NCBI GenBank assembly: GCA_947003375.1
Contig: CAMQOJ010000206.1
Span: forward strand, 1 to 7,440
Direction: 5' to 3'
DNA from: an uncultured Lachnospiraceae bacterium
Lineage (GTDB): Bacteria > Bacillota > Clostridia > Lachnospirales > Lachnospiraceae
Length of the DNA stretch: 7,440 nucleotides
Shown: piece after piece, positions 1 through 6,460 of the stretch
Layout: every line of letters begins with the position of its first letter
Numbering within the stretch: the stretch's first letter is position 1
Program-made: the position numbers and the translations under genes
Notes under the pieces: model-generated
Seen by the model: only the letters and a program-made list of their open reading frames with translations
Told to the model about the DNA's origin: nothing
The model's database searches: none

Positions 1-342
1 AGCCGCAGTACCATTGAAATGAATGACCCTTCCGCACGTCCGGCTATCTCCGGTTCGGTGGAGAACATGGAGCAATACGATATTGTATTTATAGGGTATC
101 CGATTTGGTGGGGCGAAGCGCCAAGAATCGTCAGCACCTTTATGGAAAGTTATGATTTTTCCGGCAAGACGATTGTTCCTTTCTGCACTTCCGGCGGCAG
201 CGGTATTGGTTCCAGCGATTCCAATTTGGAGCAGCTTACCAGTGGCGCTGAGTGGCTGGATGGACGGCGGCTGAACGGAAGTGATTCGGAGGAAACGGTT
301 ATGGAATGGGTAAACGGTCTTGGGCTGGGAAAACAAAAATGA
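1..342 (+). CDS. Flavodoxin family protein, 3' part (start outside window)
   Basis: This is the C-terminal 113 residues of a flavodoxin-like protein. The frame is open from base 1 and ends at TGA 340-342. The Met codon at 19 is internal and has no ribosome binding site, so I read the gene as entering from the left. Visible signatures are a beta strand followed by GYPIWWGEAP (about residues 32-41), which forms an FMN-contacting loop, then SGKTIVPFCTSGGSGIGSS (about 54-72), a strand and glycine-rich loop also at the FMN site. The end, EWVNGLGL, is the usual closing helix. This pattern matches the Pfam Flavodoxin_4 type, whose members are about 150-200 residues, so roughly a third of the protein is missing, including the N-terminal phosphate-binding loop. 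Such proteins are small cytoplasmic electron carriers or FMN-dependent reductases; the partner is unknown. The stop overlaps the start of the MATE gene (ATGA, 339-342), which suggests translational coupling. Confidence 0.9.
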   Translation, partial: SRSTIEMNDPSARPAISGSVENMEQYDIVFIGYPIWWGEAPRIVSTFMESYDFSGKTIVPFCTSGGSGIGSSDSNLEQLTSGAEWLDGRRLNGSDSEETVMEWVNGLGLGKQK

Positions 343-1682
343 AACAGAAAGCAGAAACGTTTTCTAACAAGCAATTAAAAGGAATGATTGTCCCGCTGTT
401 TTTCGAGCAGCTTTTGGTTATGCTGGTGGGACTGGCGGATACGCTGGTAATAAGCTATGCGGGAGAGGCAGCCGTTTCCGGTGTTTCTTTGGTAAATCAA
501 TTCAATACGATTTTTATCTATCTGTTTACTGCATTGGCATCCGGTGGAGCGGTTGTGATCAGCCAGTATATCGGCAGAAATGAAAAGGGTGCTGCGGGAG
601 CTTCTGCCAGTCAGCTTTTGTTGTTCTCCACCGTTTTTTCGGGCATTGCGGCAGGACTGGTACTGTTGGGAAATGAATGGATATTGCGTCTGATGTTCGG
701 CAAGGTCGAGGATTCCGTCATGGAGGCCTGTGTGACCTATCTTCGGATTTCGGCATATTCCTATCCGGCATTGGCGGTTTATAATTCCGGCGCAGCAGTC
801 TGCCGCAGTCTTGGGAAAACGAATGTAACCATGTATCTGTCCGTGGTTTCCAATATTGTCAACGTGATCGGAAATCTAATCGGCGTATTTGTGCTTCATG
901 CAGGAGTGGCGGGTGTCGCATATCCTTCTTTCATTGCCCGGACATTTTCGGCTGTGATGATTACATGGCTGTGCTTTCGCAGAAAAAATGAGGTATTTTA
1001 TCAGTGGGAATGGATTTTTAAGTGGAGCGGCGATTCCATGAGAAAAATTTTGCGGATTGCTGTCCCCAATGGTCTGGAAAACGGTGTATTCCAGTTGGTG
1101 AAGGTGGCTCTTAGCAGCATTGTGGCCCTTTTTGGAACTTATCAGATTGCGGCTAACGGAGTGGCGCAAAGCATCTGGTCATTGGCAGCATTGGCAGGTG
1201 TGGCGATGGGGCCGGTATTTATCACAGTGATTGGACAGTGTATGGGAAACCGGGATACGGAAGGAGCGGACTATTATTTCAAAAAGCTGACGAGGATTAC
1301 GCTCCTGATTTCTACGGCATGGAACCTGATTGTATTTCTTCTGACACCGCTCTTTCTAAGGTTCTATGCACTGGAACCGGAGACAAAGCGGCTTGTTGTC
1401 TGGCTGGTGCTGATTCATAATGTATTCAATGCGGCGGCCTTTCCGTTTTCCGGCGCGGTCAGCAATGGGCTTCGGGCGGCGGGGGACGTGAAATTTACCA
1501 TGTATGTTTCCATTGCGTCCACGATTGCAGGCCGGCTGTTATTGACCTGGCTTCTCGGTATTGTCCTTGATATGGGAGTCATCGGCATTGCGGCTGCTAT
1601 GGTATGCGACTGGATAATCCGGGCGGTTATCTTTATTCTGCGGCAAAAGTCCGGTAGATGGAAAAATTTTCAGGTCATTTAA
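339..1682 (+). CDS. MATE family multidrug efflux transporter
   Basis: A 447-residue integral membrane protein of the MatE (MOP superfamily) type, close to the usual 440-460 residues. These carriers export cationic drugs, dyes or metabolites across the cytoplasmic membrane in exchange for Na+ or H+. About twelve hydrophobic segments can be seen by eye (near residues 14-38, 52-76, 92-112, 133-153, 163-187, 190-213, 238-262, 275-300, 319-341, 352-373, 386-407 and 412-434), in two six-helix halves. The first half has the typical FFEQLLVMLVGLADTLVIS and GGAVVISQYIGR stretches; the second half begins with the matching IAVPNGLENGVFQ. I chose ATG 339 rather than the in-frame ATG at 306 because the latter lies deep inside the flavodoxin gene and would add 11 polar residues before a normal MATE N-terminus. 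The 4-nt overlap with the flavodoxin stop indicates one transcript. The substrate cannot be predicted, and a role in exporting a metabolite rather than a drug is equally possible. Confidence 0.93.
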   Translation: MKQKAETFSNKQLKGMIVPLFFEQLLVMLVGLADTLVISYAGEAAVSGVSLVNQFNTIFIYLFTALASGGAVVISQYIGRNEKGAAGASASQLLLFSTVFSGIAAGLVLLGNEWILRLMFGKVEDSVMEACVTYLRISAYSYPALAVYNSGAAVCRSLGKTNVTMYLSVVSNIVNVIGNLIGVFVLHAGVAGVAYPSFIARTFSAVMITWLCFRRKNEVFYQWEWIFKWSGDSMRKILRIAVPNGLENGVFQLVKVALSSIVALFGTYQIAANGVAQSIWSLAALAGVAMGPVFITVIGQCMGNRDTEGADYYFKKLTRITLLISTAWNLIVFLLTPLFLRFYALEPETKRLVVWLVLIHNVFNAAAFPFSGAVSNGLRAAGDVKFTMYVSIASTIAGRLLLTWLLGIVLDMGVIGIAAAMVCDWIIRAVIFILRQKSGRWKNFQVI

Positions 1683-1725
1683 GTGTACTGCATATTTTCG
1701 GCAAGCGGTGTAACCGCAAAGGCAT

Positions 1726-1731
1726 AGGAGG
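1726..1731 (+). promoter_or_regulatory. Ribosome binding site deciding the aldo/keto reductase start
   Basis: AGGAGG lies 8 nt before ATG 1740. The in-frame GTG at 1731 overlaps the last base of this motif and so cannot be the start. The 57-nt gap before the gene also has a small GCGGT/ACCGC hairpin (1705-1717) with no T-run, so it is not a terminator, and read-through from the MATE gene is likely. Confidence 0.85.
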
Positions 1732-1739
1732 TGGAAATC

Positions 1740-2777
1740 ATGCAATATCGTGAATTAGGCGTTTCCGGGCTGAATGTTTCCGGCATTTGTATGGGGTGTA
1801 TGGGATTTGGTGAGGCGGGAAACGGACAGCATACATGGACGATTGACGAGGAACATTCCCGTGAAATCATCCGCCGGGGGCTGGAATTGGGCGTTAATTT
1901 CTTTGACACAGCCATAGGATACCAGAGCGGAACCAGCGAGCAGTATCTTGGACGTGCGCTGCGGGATTATGCAAGGCGTGACGAGGTGGTTGTGGCTACG
2001 AAATTCCTTCCCCGCACACAGGAAGAAATCAAGGCAGGCATTACCGGGCAGCAGCATATCCAGCGGATGATAAACAAAAGCCTTATCAATCTTGGCATGG
2101 ATTATGTAGATTTATATATCTATCATATGTGGGACTATGAAACACCTCTTTATGACATCATGGAGGGACTGGATCATGTAGTGAAGGCGGGAAAAGCCCG
2201 CTATATCGGCATTGCCAACTGTTATGCTTATCAGCTTGTCAGGGCAAATGCACTGGCGGAAAAAGAAGGGTTCGCAAAATTTATATCCGTACAGAATCAT
2301 TACAATCTCATTTTCCGGGAAGAAGAACGGGAAATGGCAAAGCTCTGTTGTGAAGATCAGATTGCCATGACACCTTACAGCGCACTGGCAGGAGGCAGAC
2401 TTGCGAAATATCCCGGCGAAACTTCAAAGCGTATGCAGGAGGACAGTTACGCACGGCTGAAATATGACGCTACCGCAGAGCAGGACGGCGCAATTATCAG
2501 AAGGGTTGCGCTCCTGGCAGAGAAAAGAGGCGTCTCTATGACGGAGATTTCTCTTGCATGGCTTATGACAAAAGTAACCTCGCCGATAGTCGGCGCAACG
2601 AAACTTCATCATGTGGAGGGCGCGGCAAAGGCGGCGGAGCTGAAATTATCGGAAGAAGAATTTTCCTATTTGGAGGAACTTTATATACCGCACAAACTGG
2701 TGGGCGTGATGGCGCAGAATACACAGGATACTGCAAAGGAAAGTCATGTGTGGTCTGCAGGGAACCAGAAAATCTGA
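1740..2777 (+). CDS. Aldo/keto reductase, YajO-like
   Basis: A 345-residue cytoplasmic TIM-barrel oxidoreductase that should reduce aldehydes or ketones with NAD(P)H. The N-terminus MQYRELGVSGLNVS is typical of the family. The catalytic tetrad is complete by position: Asp56 (in NFFDTA), Tyr61 (in IGYQSG), Lys88 (in VVATKF) and His129 (in YIYHMWD). The stretches GKARYIGIAN (about 151-160) and VQNHYNLIFREEEREM (about 184-199) resemble, from memory, E. coli YajO, as does the ending YIPHKLVGVM. YajO-type enzymes are poorly defined: the E. coli protein is linked to thiamine or deoxyxylulose phosphate metabolism, but the relatives are general reductases. The protein runs about 20 residues past the YajO end (after VGVM, residues 321-324), with a polar tail of unknown role. 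The gene is 57 nt after the MATE gene on the same strand and is probably in the same operon. The fold and class are secure; the substrate is not. Confidence 0.94.
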   Translation: MQYRELGVSGLNVSGICMGCMGFGEAGNGQHTWTIDEEHSREIIRRGLELGVNFFDTAIGYQSGTSEQYLGRALRDYARRDEVVVATKFLPRTQEEIKAGITGQQHIQRMINKSLINLGMDYVDLYIYHMWDYETPLYDIMEGLDHVVKAGKARYIGIANCYAYQLVRANALAEKEGFAKFISVQNHYNLIFREEEREMAKLCCEDQIAMTPYSALAGGRLAKYPGETSKRMQEDSYARLKYDATAEQDGAIIRRVALLAEKRGVSMTEISLAWLMTKVTSPIVGATKLHHVEGAAKAAELKLSEEEFSYLEELYIPHKLVGVMAQNTQDTAKESHVWSAGNQKI

Positions 2778-2794
2778 CTGCGGGAGGCGTTGGA

Positions 2795-3001
2795 ATGGAA
2801 CGATTAAATATTGCGGGAAAGAATCATCAGGACTGGTTCGGAGGTCATTATTTTTCCGATCAGCAATATGATTCTGAATTTGAGGAGAATATGCTTTGTC
2901 GGGTAAGACTGTTGTACCTTTCTGTGCGCATGGAACCGGAGGGCTTGCAGCCAGCGTCAGGGATATTACGGCGGCGGAAGTATTGGAGCCGATTGGTGTG
3001 A
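2795..3001 (+). CDS. Small open frame, hypothetical (68 aa), overlaps flavodoxin remnant
   Basis: An open frame of 68 codons starts at ATG 2795, 17 nt after the aldo/keto reductase stop, with GGGAGG (2782-2787) spaced 7 nt before it. The start signals therefore look real. The first 31 or so residues (MERLNIAGKNHQDWFGG and onward to EFEE) match no family I recognise; DWFGG weakly recalls the NWWG loop of flavodoxins. From about 2890 onward this frame only reads out of phase through sequence that encodes flavodoxin in another frame, giving a basic, structureless tail (ILRRRKYWSRLV). It is more likely the intact start of a broken gene than a functional small protein. Confidence 0.35.
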   Translation: MERLNIAGKNHQDWFGGHYFSDQQYDSEFEENMLCRVRLLYLSVRMEPEGLQPASGILRRRKYWSRLV

Positions 3002-3048
3002 GCAGCAGTTATTTCATGATAGCATTGGATAACCCTCTAAAAATGTAA
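2884..3048 (+). pseudogene. Decayed flavodoxin gene, C-terminal remnant
   Basis: Read in the frame of base 2899, the sequence gives EYALSGKTVVPFCAHGTGG (2887-2943), then LAASVRDI, then TAAEVLEPIGV, with a stop at TAA 3046-3048. This is the second half of a Flavodoxin_4-type protein and resembles SGKTIVPFCTSGGSG of the flavodoxin at 1-342. There is no usable start in this frame: TGA at 2881-2883 closes it upstream. The well-initiated frame from 2795 would join it only by a shift near 2887-2892, where GAGGAG runs into AATATG. The segment between RDI and EVLEPIGV looks a few residues short, and the end after PIGV (SSSYFMIALDNPLKM) lacks the normal final helix. Several lesions argue for a true pseudogene rather than one sequencing error, although an indel error could explain the frame change alone. 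Confidence 0.65.
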
Positions 3049-3259
3049 TGAATAGTAGAGGGATATATCTCAGACTGCCGAATCCCACTTCAAAAACCGG
3101 AACCAGTCAGCGGCACAGAGAAACCGGCGTGGCCTATGCCACGCCGGTTTTGCCGGAGACTTCATATACTTCCTTATGGGCTTCCGCCTAATCCGGCATA
3201 CGCCCTGGATTCCCGGAAGTCTATAGTTTTCCGTCTATGTGTTTCTTCTTTTACGGCAA
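3049..3259. other. Gene-free region between convergent blocks
   Basis: No gene is supported here. It separates the plus-strand cassette from the minus-strand operon. It contains a strong hairpin (3121-3150). Weaker inverted repeats are CCCTCTA/TAGAGGG (3033-3039 with 3056-3062, loop 16 nt, no T-run), TGCCGGA/TCCGGCA (3151-3157 with 3192-3198) and AGACTTC/GAAGTCT (3157-3163 with 3216-3222). The last two cannot both form as simple nested stems in full and may be chance or the remains of a palindromic element. Confidence 0.6.
3121..3150. terminator. Probable bidirectional intrinsic terminator
   Basis: A perfect 13-bp stem (AAACCGGCGTGGC at 3121-3133 with its complement at 3138-3150) closes a CTAT loop. 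The stem is GC-rich with A/T pairs at its base. On the plus strand it is followed by a short T-run (3148-3151); on the minus strand the RNA would continue UUUCUCU. It sits about 70 nt after the end of the plus-strand genes and about 110 nt after the etfA stop, as expected for a terminator shared by two convergent units. The T-runs are short, so the strength in either direction is uncertain. Confidence 0.75.
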
Positions 3260-4306
3260 TCAGTTCTTGCTGGCCAACTCCGCGCGAAGCTTCTCGGTGA
3301 GGGCGGGCACGATCTTGTTCAAATCGCCTACCAGGCCGTAATCAGCCACATCGAAGATGGGGGCTGTGTCGTCCTTGTTGATGGCGATGATGATGTCGGA
3401 TTCCTCCATGCCTGCCAGGTGCTGGATGGCGCCGGAGATGCCGATGGCAAAGTACACATTGGGGCGCACGGTCTTGCCGGTCTGTCCTACCTGGAGATCC
3501 TTGGGCTTCCAGCCAGCGTCCACCACGGCACGGGAGCAGCTCACGGTGCCGCCGATCACCTCTGCCAGATCCTCCAGAATCTTGAAGTTCTCCGCATTGC
3601 CCATTCCGCGGCCGCCGGACACCAGAATCTTAGCATCCATGATGTCAACGGTCTCGGACACAGCCTTCACGACCTCCAGAATCTCCACATAATTGTGGTT
3701 GGGGGTGAATCCGGGATTGAACTCCTCGATATTGGCCTTCACGCCGGCCTGCCTCTCCTTCTTCTGCATGACGCCCGGACGCACGGTAGCCATCTGGGGG
3801 CGGAAATCAGGGCATGCGATGGTGGCGATGGTGTTGCCGCCGAAAGCGGGACGGGTCATCAGGAGCTGGTTGTGCTTCTGCTCCTTGCCGGGCACGGGGT
3901 TCAGCGGGAAATCGCCGATGTCAAGCTGTGTGCAGTCTGCGGTGAGTCCGGTGTGGATTCTCGCGGATACACGGGGGCCCAGGTCACGGCCGATAGCGGT
4001 AGCGCCCACCAGGAAGATTTCCGGCTTATACTTCTCGATGACGGAAGAAAGCGCATGGGCATAAGGCTCAGTCCTGTACTCCTTCAGCTCGGGATCATCC
4101 ACCACGATTACCCTGTCAGCGCCGTACTCGGCCAGCTCGTCCGCCAGCCCCTTCACGCCGCTTCCCACCAGCACAGCAGTCACTTCGGTTCCCAGATCCG
4201 CAGCCAGATCCTTGCCCTTGCCGATCAGCTCGAAAGCAATGCTATTGACGATATTGTCCACCTGCTGCGCGAAGACATATACGCCCTTATATTCTTCTAA
4301 ATTCAT
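3260..4306 (-). CDS. etfA: Electron transfer flavoprotein, alpha subunit
   Basis: A 348-residue alpha subunit of the EtfAB heterodimer, which passes electrons between NADH, ferredoxin and butyryl-CoA dehydrogenase in the cytoplasm. The N-terminal domain (about 1-200) is the usual Rossmann-like half, with VLVGSG near 46 and IFLVGATAIGRDLGPR at 97-112. The C-terminal FAD-binding domain shows VSGGRGMG (229-236), SRAVVDAGW (258-266), QVGQTGKTV (272-280), ISGAIQH (290-296) and NKDDTAPIFDVADYGLVGD (310-328), all standard alpha-FAD contacts. No extra ferredoxin domain is fused. ATG 4306 is preceded by AGGAGG (4312-4317) at 5 nt. It is the last gene of the hbd-bcd-etfB-etfA operon, 56 nt after etfB. 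Clostridial homologues of this type form bifurcating complexes with Bcd; that role is inferred from family and context. Confidence 0.97.
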   Translation of the reverse strand: MNLEEYKGVYVFAQQVDNIVNSIAFELIGKGKDLAADLGTEVTAVLVGSGVKGLADELAEYGADRVIVVDDPELKEYRTEPYAHALSSVIEKYKPEIFLVGATAIGRDLGPRVSARIHTGLTADCTQLDIGDFPLNPVPGKEQKHNQLLMTRPAFGGNTIATIACPDFRPQMATVRPGVMQKKERQAGVKANIEEFNPGFTPNHNYVEILEVVKAVSETVDIMDAKILVSGGRGMGNAENFKILEDLAEVIGGTVSCSRAVVDAGWKPKDLQVGQTGKTVRPNVYFAIGISGAIQHLAGMEESDIIIAINKDDTAPIFDVADYGLVGDLNKIVPALTEKLRAELASKN

Positions 4307-4362
4307 TTTGTCCTCCTATTGATTGCGTAATATATTCACATTTCCTAACAGCCTTAGCCGGA

Positions 4363-5145
4363 TTAGATCACATGCTTCTCCTTCAGCTTGCCCACGATGT
4401 AGTCCACGGCCTCAGCGGGATCCAAAGCCACCTTCTCGCCGGCGCCCTTCCTCACCTTATCGGAAGCCTTTGCAATCTGGGTGGGAGATCCCTTCAGGCC
4501 CAGGTTGGAGTCCTCCACATCCTTAAGGTCCGCTCTGCCCCACACGGTGAGCTCAGCCTTGCAGGCATCAAAGATTCCGCCGGGAGTCATGTATCTGGGC
4601 TCGTTGAGCTCTGCCAGGGCAGTGATCAGGCAGGGCATCTTGGCCTTCAGCACATGATATCTGTCGTCATACTGACGCTCCACGATGACGCTGTCGCCCT
4701 CGATCTTCAGGTTCTGAGCGTAGGAGATGACAGGGATGTTCAGGTGCTCGGAAATCTGGGGGCCTACCTGTGCGGTATCTCCGTCGATAGCCTGGCGGCC
4801 TGTGATGATCAGGTCGTACTCCATGTTCCGCAGAGCTCCTGCCAGGGTCTGGGATGTAGCCCAGGTATCTGCGCCGCCCAGCACTCTGTCTGTGACCAGA
4901 ACGCCCTTGTCCGCGCCCATGGCCATAGCCTCGCGCAGCACGTCCTCAGCCTTGGGAAGACCCATGGTCACCACGGTGACCTCAGCGCCATACTGGTCTT
5001 TCAGGCGAAGGGCAGCTTCCACGCCCGCCTTGTCGTCAGGGTTCATAATGGTCATCATGGCAGCTCTGTCCAGAGTACCGTCGGGATTGAACTTCACGCC
5101 GCCCTTGGTATCGGGAACCTGCTTGATACAAACAACAACTTTCAT
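4363..5145 (-). CDS. etfB: Electron transfer flavoprotein, beta subunit
   Basis: A 260-residue beta subunit, the normal length. It starts MKVVVCIKQVPDT, the family's signature N-terminus. Further motifs are NPDDKAGVEAALRLKD (35-50), the VTVVTMGLPKAEDVLREAMAMGAD region (56-79), and ITGRQAIDGDTAQVGPQ (114-130), the loop that binds the beta-site flavin. In bifurcating Etfs of Clostridia this flavin receives the hydride from NADH and splits the electron pair between ferredoxin and alpha-FAD. AMP-type Etfs of respiratory bacteria differ in this loop, so DGDTAQVGPQ supports the anaerobic type, though not on its own. ATG 5145 has AGGAG (5156-5160) at 10 nt, slightly long. It lies 53 nt after bcd and 56 nt before etfA, the usual order in butyrate clusters. 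Confidence 0.97.
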   Translation of the reverse strand: MKVVVCIKQVPDTKGGVKFNPDGTLDRAAMMTIMNPDDKAGVEAALRLKDQYGAEVTVVTMGLPKAEDVLREAMAMGADKGVLVTDRVLGGADTWATSQTLAGALRNMEYDLIITGRQAIDGDTAQVGPQISEHLNIPVISYAQNLKIEGDSVIVERQYDDRYHVLKAKMPCLITALAELNEPRYMTPGGIFDACKAELTVWGRADLKDVEDSNLGLKGSPTQIAKASDKVRKGAGEKVALDPAEAVDYIVGKLKEKHVI

Positions 5146-5198
5146 TGTATTTTCACTCCTTATATTCTTTTTTCTATGACTTGGTTTTTCGCTCTCAC

Positions 5199-6350
5199 TT
5201 ATTTCAGAAGCGCGGCGCTGATGACCATCCTCTGGACTTCGCTGGTGCCCTCGTAGATCTCAGTAATCTTGGCATCGCGCATCATGCGCTCCACATCGTA
5301 CTCTCTGGTGTAGCCGTAGCCGCCGTGGAGCTGTACAGCCTTTGTGGTGACTTCCATGGCTACCTCTGCGGCGTAGAGCTTGGCCTGTGCGGCCTCGAAG
5401 CCGTACTCCTTCTTGGTGGCCTTGGCCATGGCTGCCTTGTACACCAGAAGCTGCGCGGCCTCTACCTTGGTGGCCATGTCAGCCAGCTGGAACTGGGTGT
5501 TCTGCAGGGCGGCGATGGGCTTGCCGAACTGCTTCCTCTCCTTGGTGTAGGCGATGGTCCTCTCCAGAGCGCCCTCCGCGATGCCCAGAGCCTGTGCAGC
5601 GATACCGATACGTCCGCCGTCCAGGGTATGCATGGCAATCTTGAAGCCCTGGCCCAGCTTGCCCAGCATGTTCTCCTTGGGAACGCGGCAGTCCGTGAAG
5701 ATCAGCTCGTATGTAGAGGATCCGCGGATACCCATCTTCTTCTCCTTGGTGCCGAAGGTGAAGCCGGGGGTTCCCTTCTCCACGATGAAGGAGGTGATCT
5801 CCTTGATTTTCCTGCCCCTCTTCTCGATGGTGCCTGTCACTGCGAAAATGACATATACGTCAGCTTCCTTGCCGTTGGTGATGAAAATCTTGGAGCCGTT
5901 GATGATGTAGTCGTCTCCGTCCGCCACGGCCTTGGTCTGCTGGCCCTGAGCGTCCGTGCCTGCGCCGGGCTCGGTGAGGCCGAATGCGCCCAGCTTCTCA
6001 CCCTTTGCAAGGGGAACCAGGTATTTCTGCTTCTGCTCCTCTGTGCCGAATGTCTGTATGGGATCGCAGCACAGGGAGGTGTGTGCGGATACGATGACGC
6101 CTGTGGTGCCGCATACCTTGGAGAGCTCCTCCACGCACATCACATAGGTCAGGGGGTCGCAGCCCTGTCCGCCGTACTCCTTGGGAACGGGGATGCCCAG
6201 GAAGCCGTTCTTCGCCATCTTGCGGGCAGTCTCTCTGGGGAATTCCTCGGTCTCATCCACCTCCTGAGCCAGGGGCTTCACTTCCTTTTCGGCAAACTCC
6301 CTGAACAGAGAGCGCGCCATTTCATGTTCTTTGCGCAACGTAAAATCCAT
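5199..6350 (-). CDS. bcd: Butyryl-CoA dehydrogenase (short-chain acyl-CoA dehydrogenase)
   Basis: A 383-residue FAD enzyme that reduces crotonyl-CoA to butyryl-CoA, taking electrons from EtfAB. The acyl-CoA dehydrogenase layout is complete: an N-terminal helical domain (about 1-120), a beta domain with GLTEPGAGTDA (124-134) and KIFITNG (154-160), and a C-terminal helical domain with RKQFGKPIA (272-280), QLHGGYGYTREYDVERMMRD (340-359) and IYEGTSEVQR (365-374). Glu367 in IYEGTSE is the catalytic base, matching Glu367 known for Megasphaera elsdenii butyryl-CoA dehydrogenase. ATG 6350 has GGAGG (6361-6365) at 10 nt. Context with hbd, etfB and etfA favours a C4 substrate over branched or longer acyl-CoAs, though substrate range cannot be proved from motifs. 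The gene uses mostly C- or G-ending codons, which suggests high expression. Confidence 0.95.
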   Translation of the reverse strand: MDFTLRKEHEMARSLFREFAEKEVKPLAQEVDETEEFPRETARKMAKNGFLGIPVPKEYGGQGCDPLTYVMCVEELSKVCGTTGVIVSAHTSLCCDPIQTFGTEEQKQKYLVPLAKGEKLGAFGLTEPGAGTDAQGQQTKAVADGDDYIINGSKIFITNGKEADVYVIFAVTGTIEKRGRKIKEITSFIVEKGTPGFTFGTKEKKMGIRGSSTYELIFTDCRVPKENMLGKLGQGFKIAMHTLDGGRIGIAAQALGIAEGALERTIAYTKERKQFGKPIAALQNTQFQLADMATKVEAAQLLVYKAAMAKATKKEYGFEAAQAKLYAAEVAMEVTTKAVQLHGGYGYTREYDVERMMRDAKITEIYEGTSEVQRMVISAALLK

Positions 6351-6407
6351 GATTCACATTCCTCCATCTATTCTCTTAAAATCATTGCTAGCCAATGTAC
6401 ACACAAC

Positions 6408-6436
6408 GGGCGAAATCGCCCTCCCGAAGCCGGGAG
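6408..6436 (-). promoter_or_regulatory. Tandem hairpins in the hbd-bcd intergenic RNA
   Basis: In the 110-nt gap between hbd and bcd the transcript can fold two adjacent small hairpins. The first (transcript order) is CTCCCG-GCTT-CGGGAG (6436-6421), a 6-bp stem with a tetraloop. It is followed at once by GGGCG-ATTT-CGCCC (6421-6408), a 5-bp stem sharing one base. No T-run follows, so this is not an intrinsic terminator. It could be an RNA stability or processing element that sets hbd and bcd levels apart, or it could be chance. A further weak CATTG/CAATG inverted repeat lies at 6383-6397. Confidence 0.35.
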
Positions 6437-6460
6437 AAGCAATTCCGCCTGATTCATATC

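Noticed and set aside
306..338. ATG 306 as the start of the MATE transporter
   Set aside because: It would overlap the flavodoxin gene by 37 nt and add 11 atypical residues; ATG 339 gives the normal family N-terminus and an ATGA stop-start overlap.
1731..1739. GTG 1731 as the start of the aldo/keto reductase
   Set aside because: It overlaps the AGGAGG ribosome binding site; ATG 1740 has correct spacing and gives the standard family N-terminus.
3033..3062. CCCTCTA/TAGAGGG hairpin as the terminator of the plus-strand genes
   Set aside because: Only 7 bp with a 16-nt loop and no T-run after it; the 13-bp hairpin at 3121-3150 is far better.
3239..4300. A 353-codon open frame on the plus strand opposite etfA
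   Set aside because: This has the same cause: its residues mirror etfA codons, there is no recognisable fold, and etfA is clearly the real gene. The similar plus-strand frames opposite etfB (4372-5256) and hbd (6395-7087) were dropped for the same reason.
5145..6452. A 435-codon open frame on the plus strand opposite bcd
   Set aside because: It is the antisense of bcd, whose biased codon use avoids TTA, CTA and TCA and so leaves the opposite frame without stops. The product is a Leu/Gly/His-rich string with no domain, and bcd has full catalytic motifs and a ribosome binding site.
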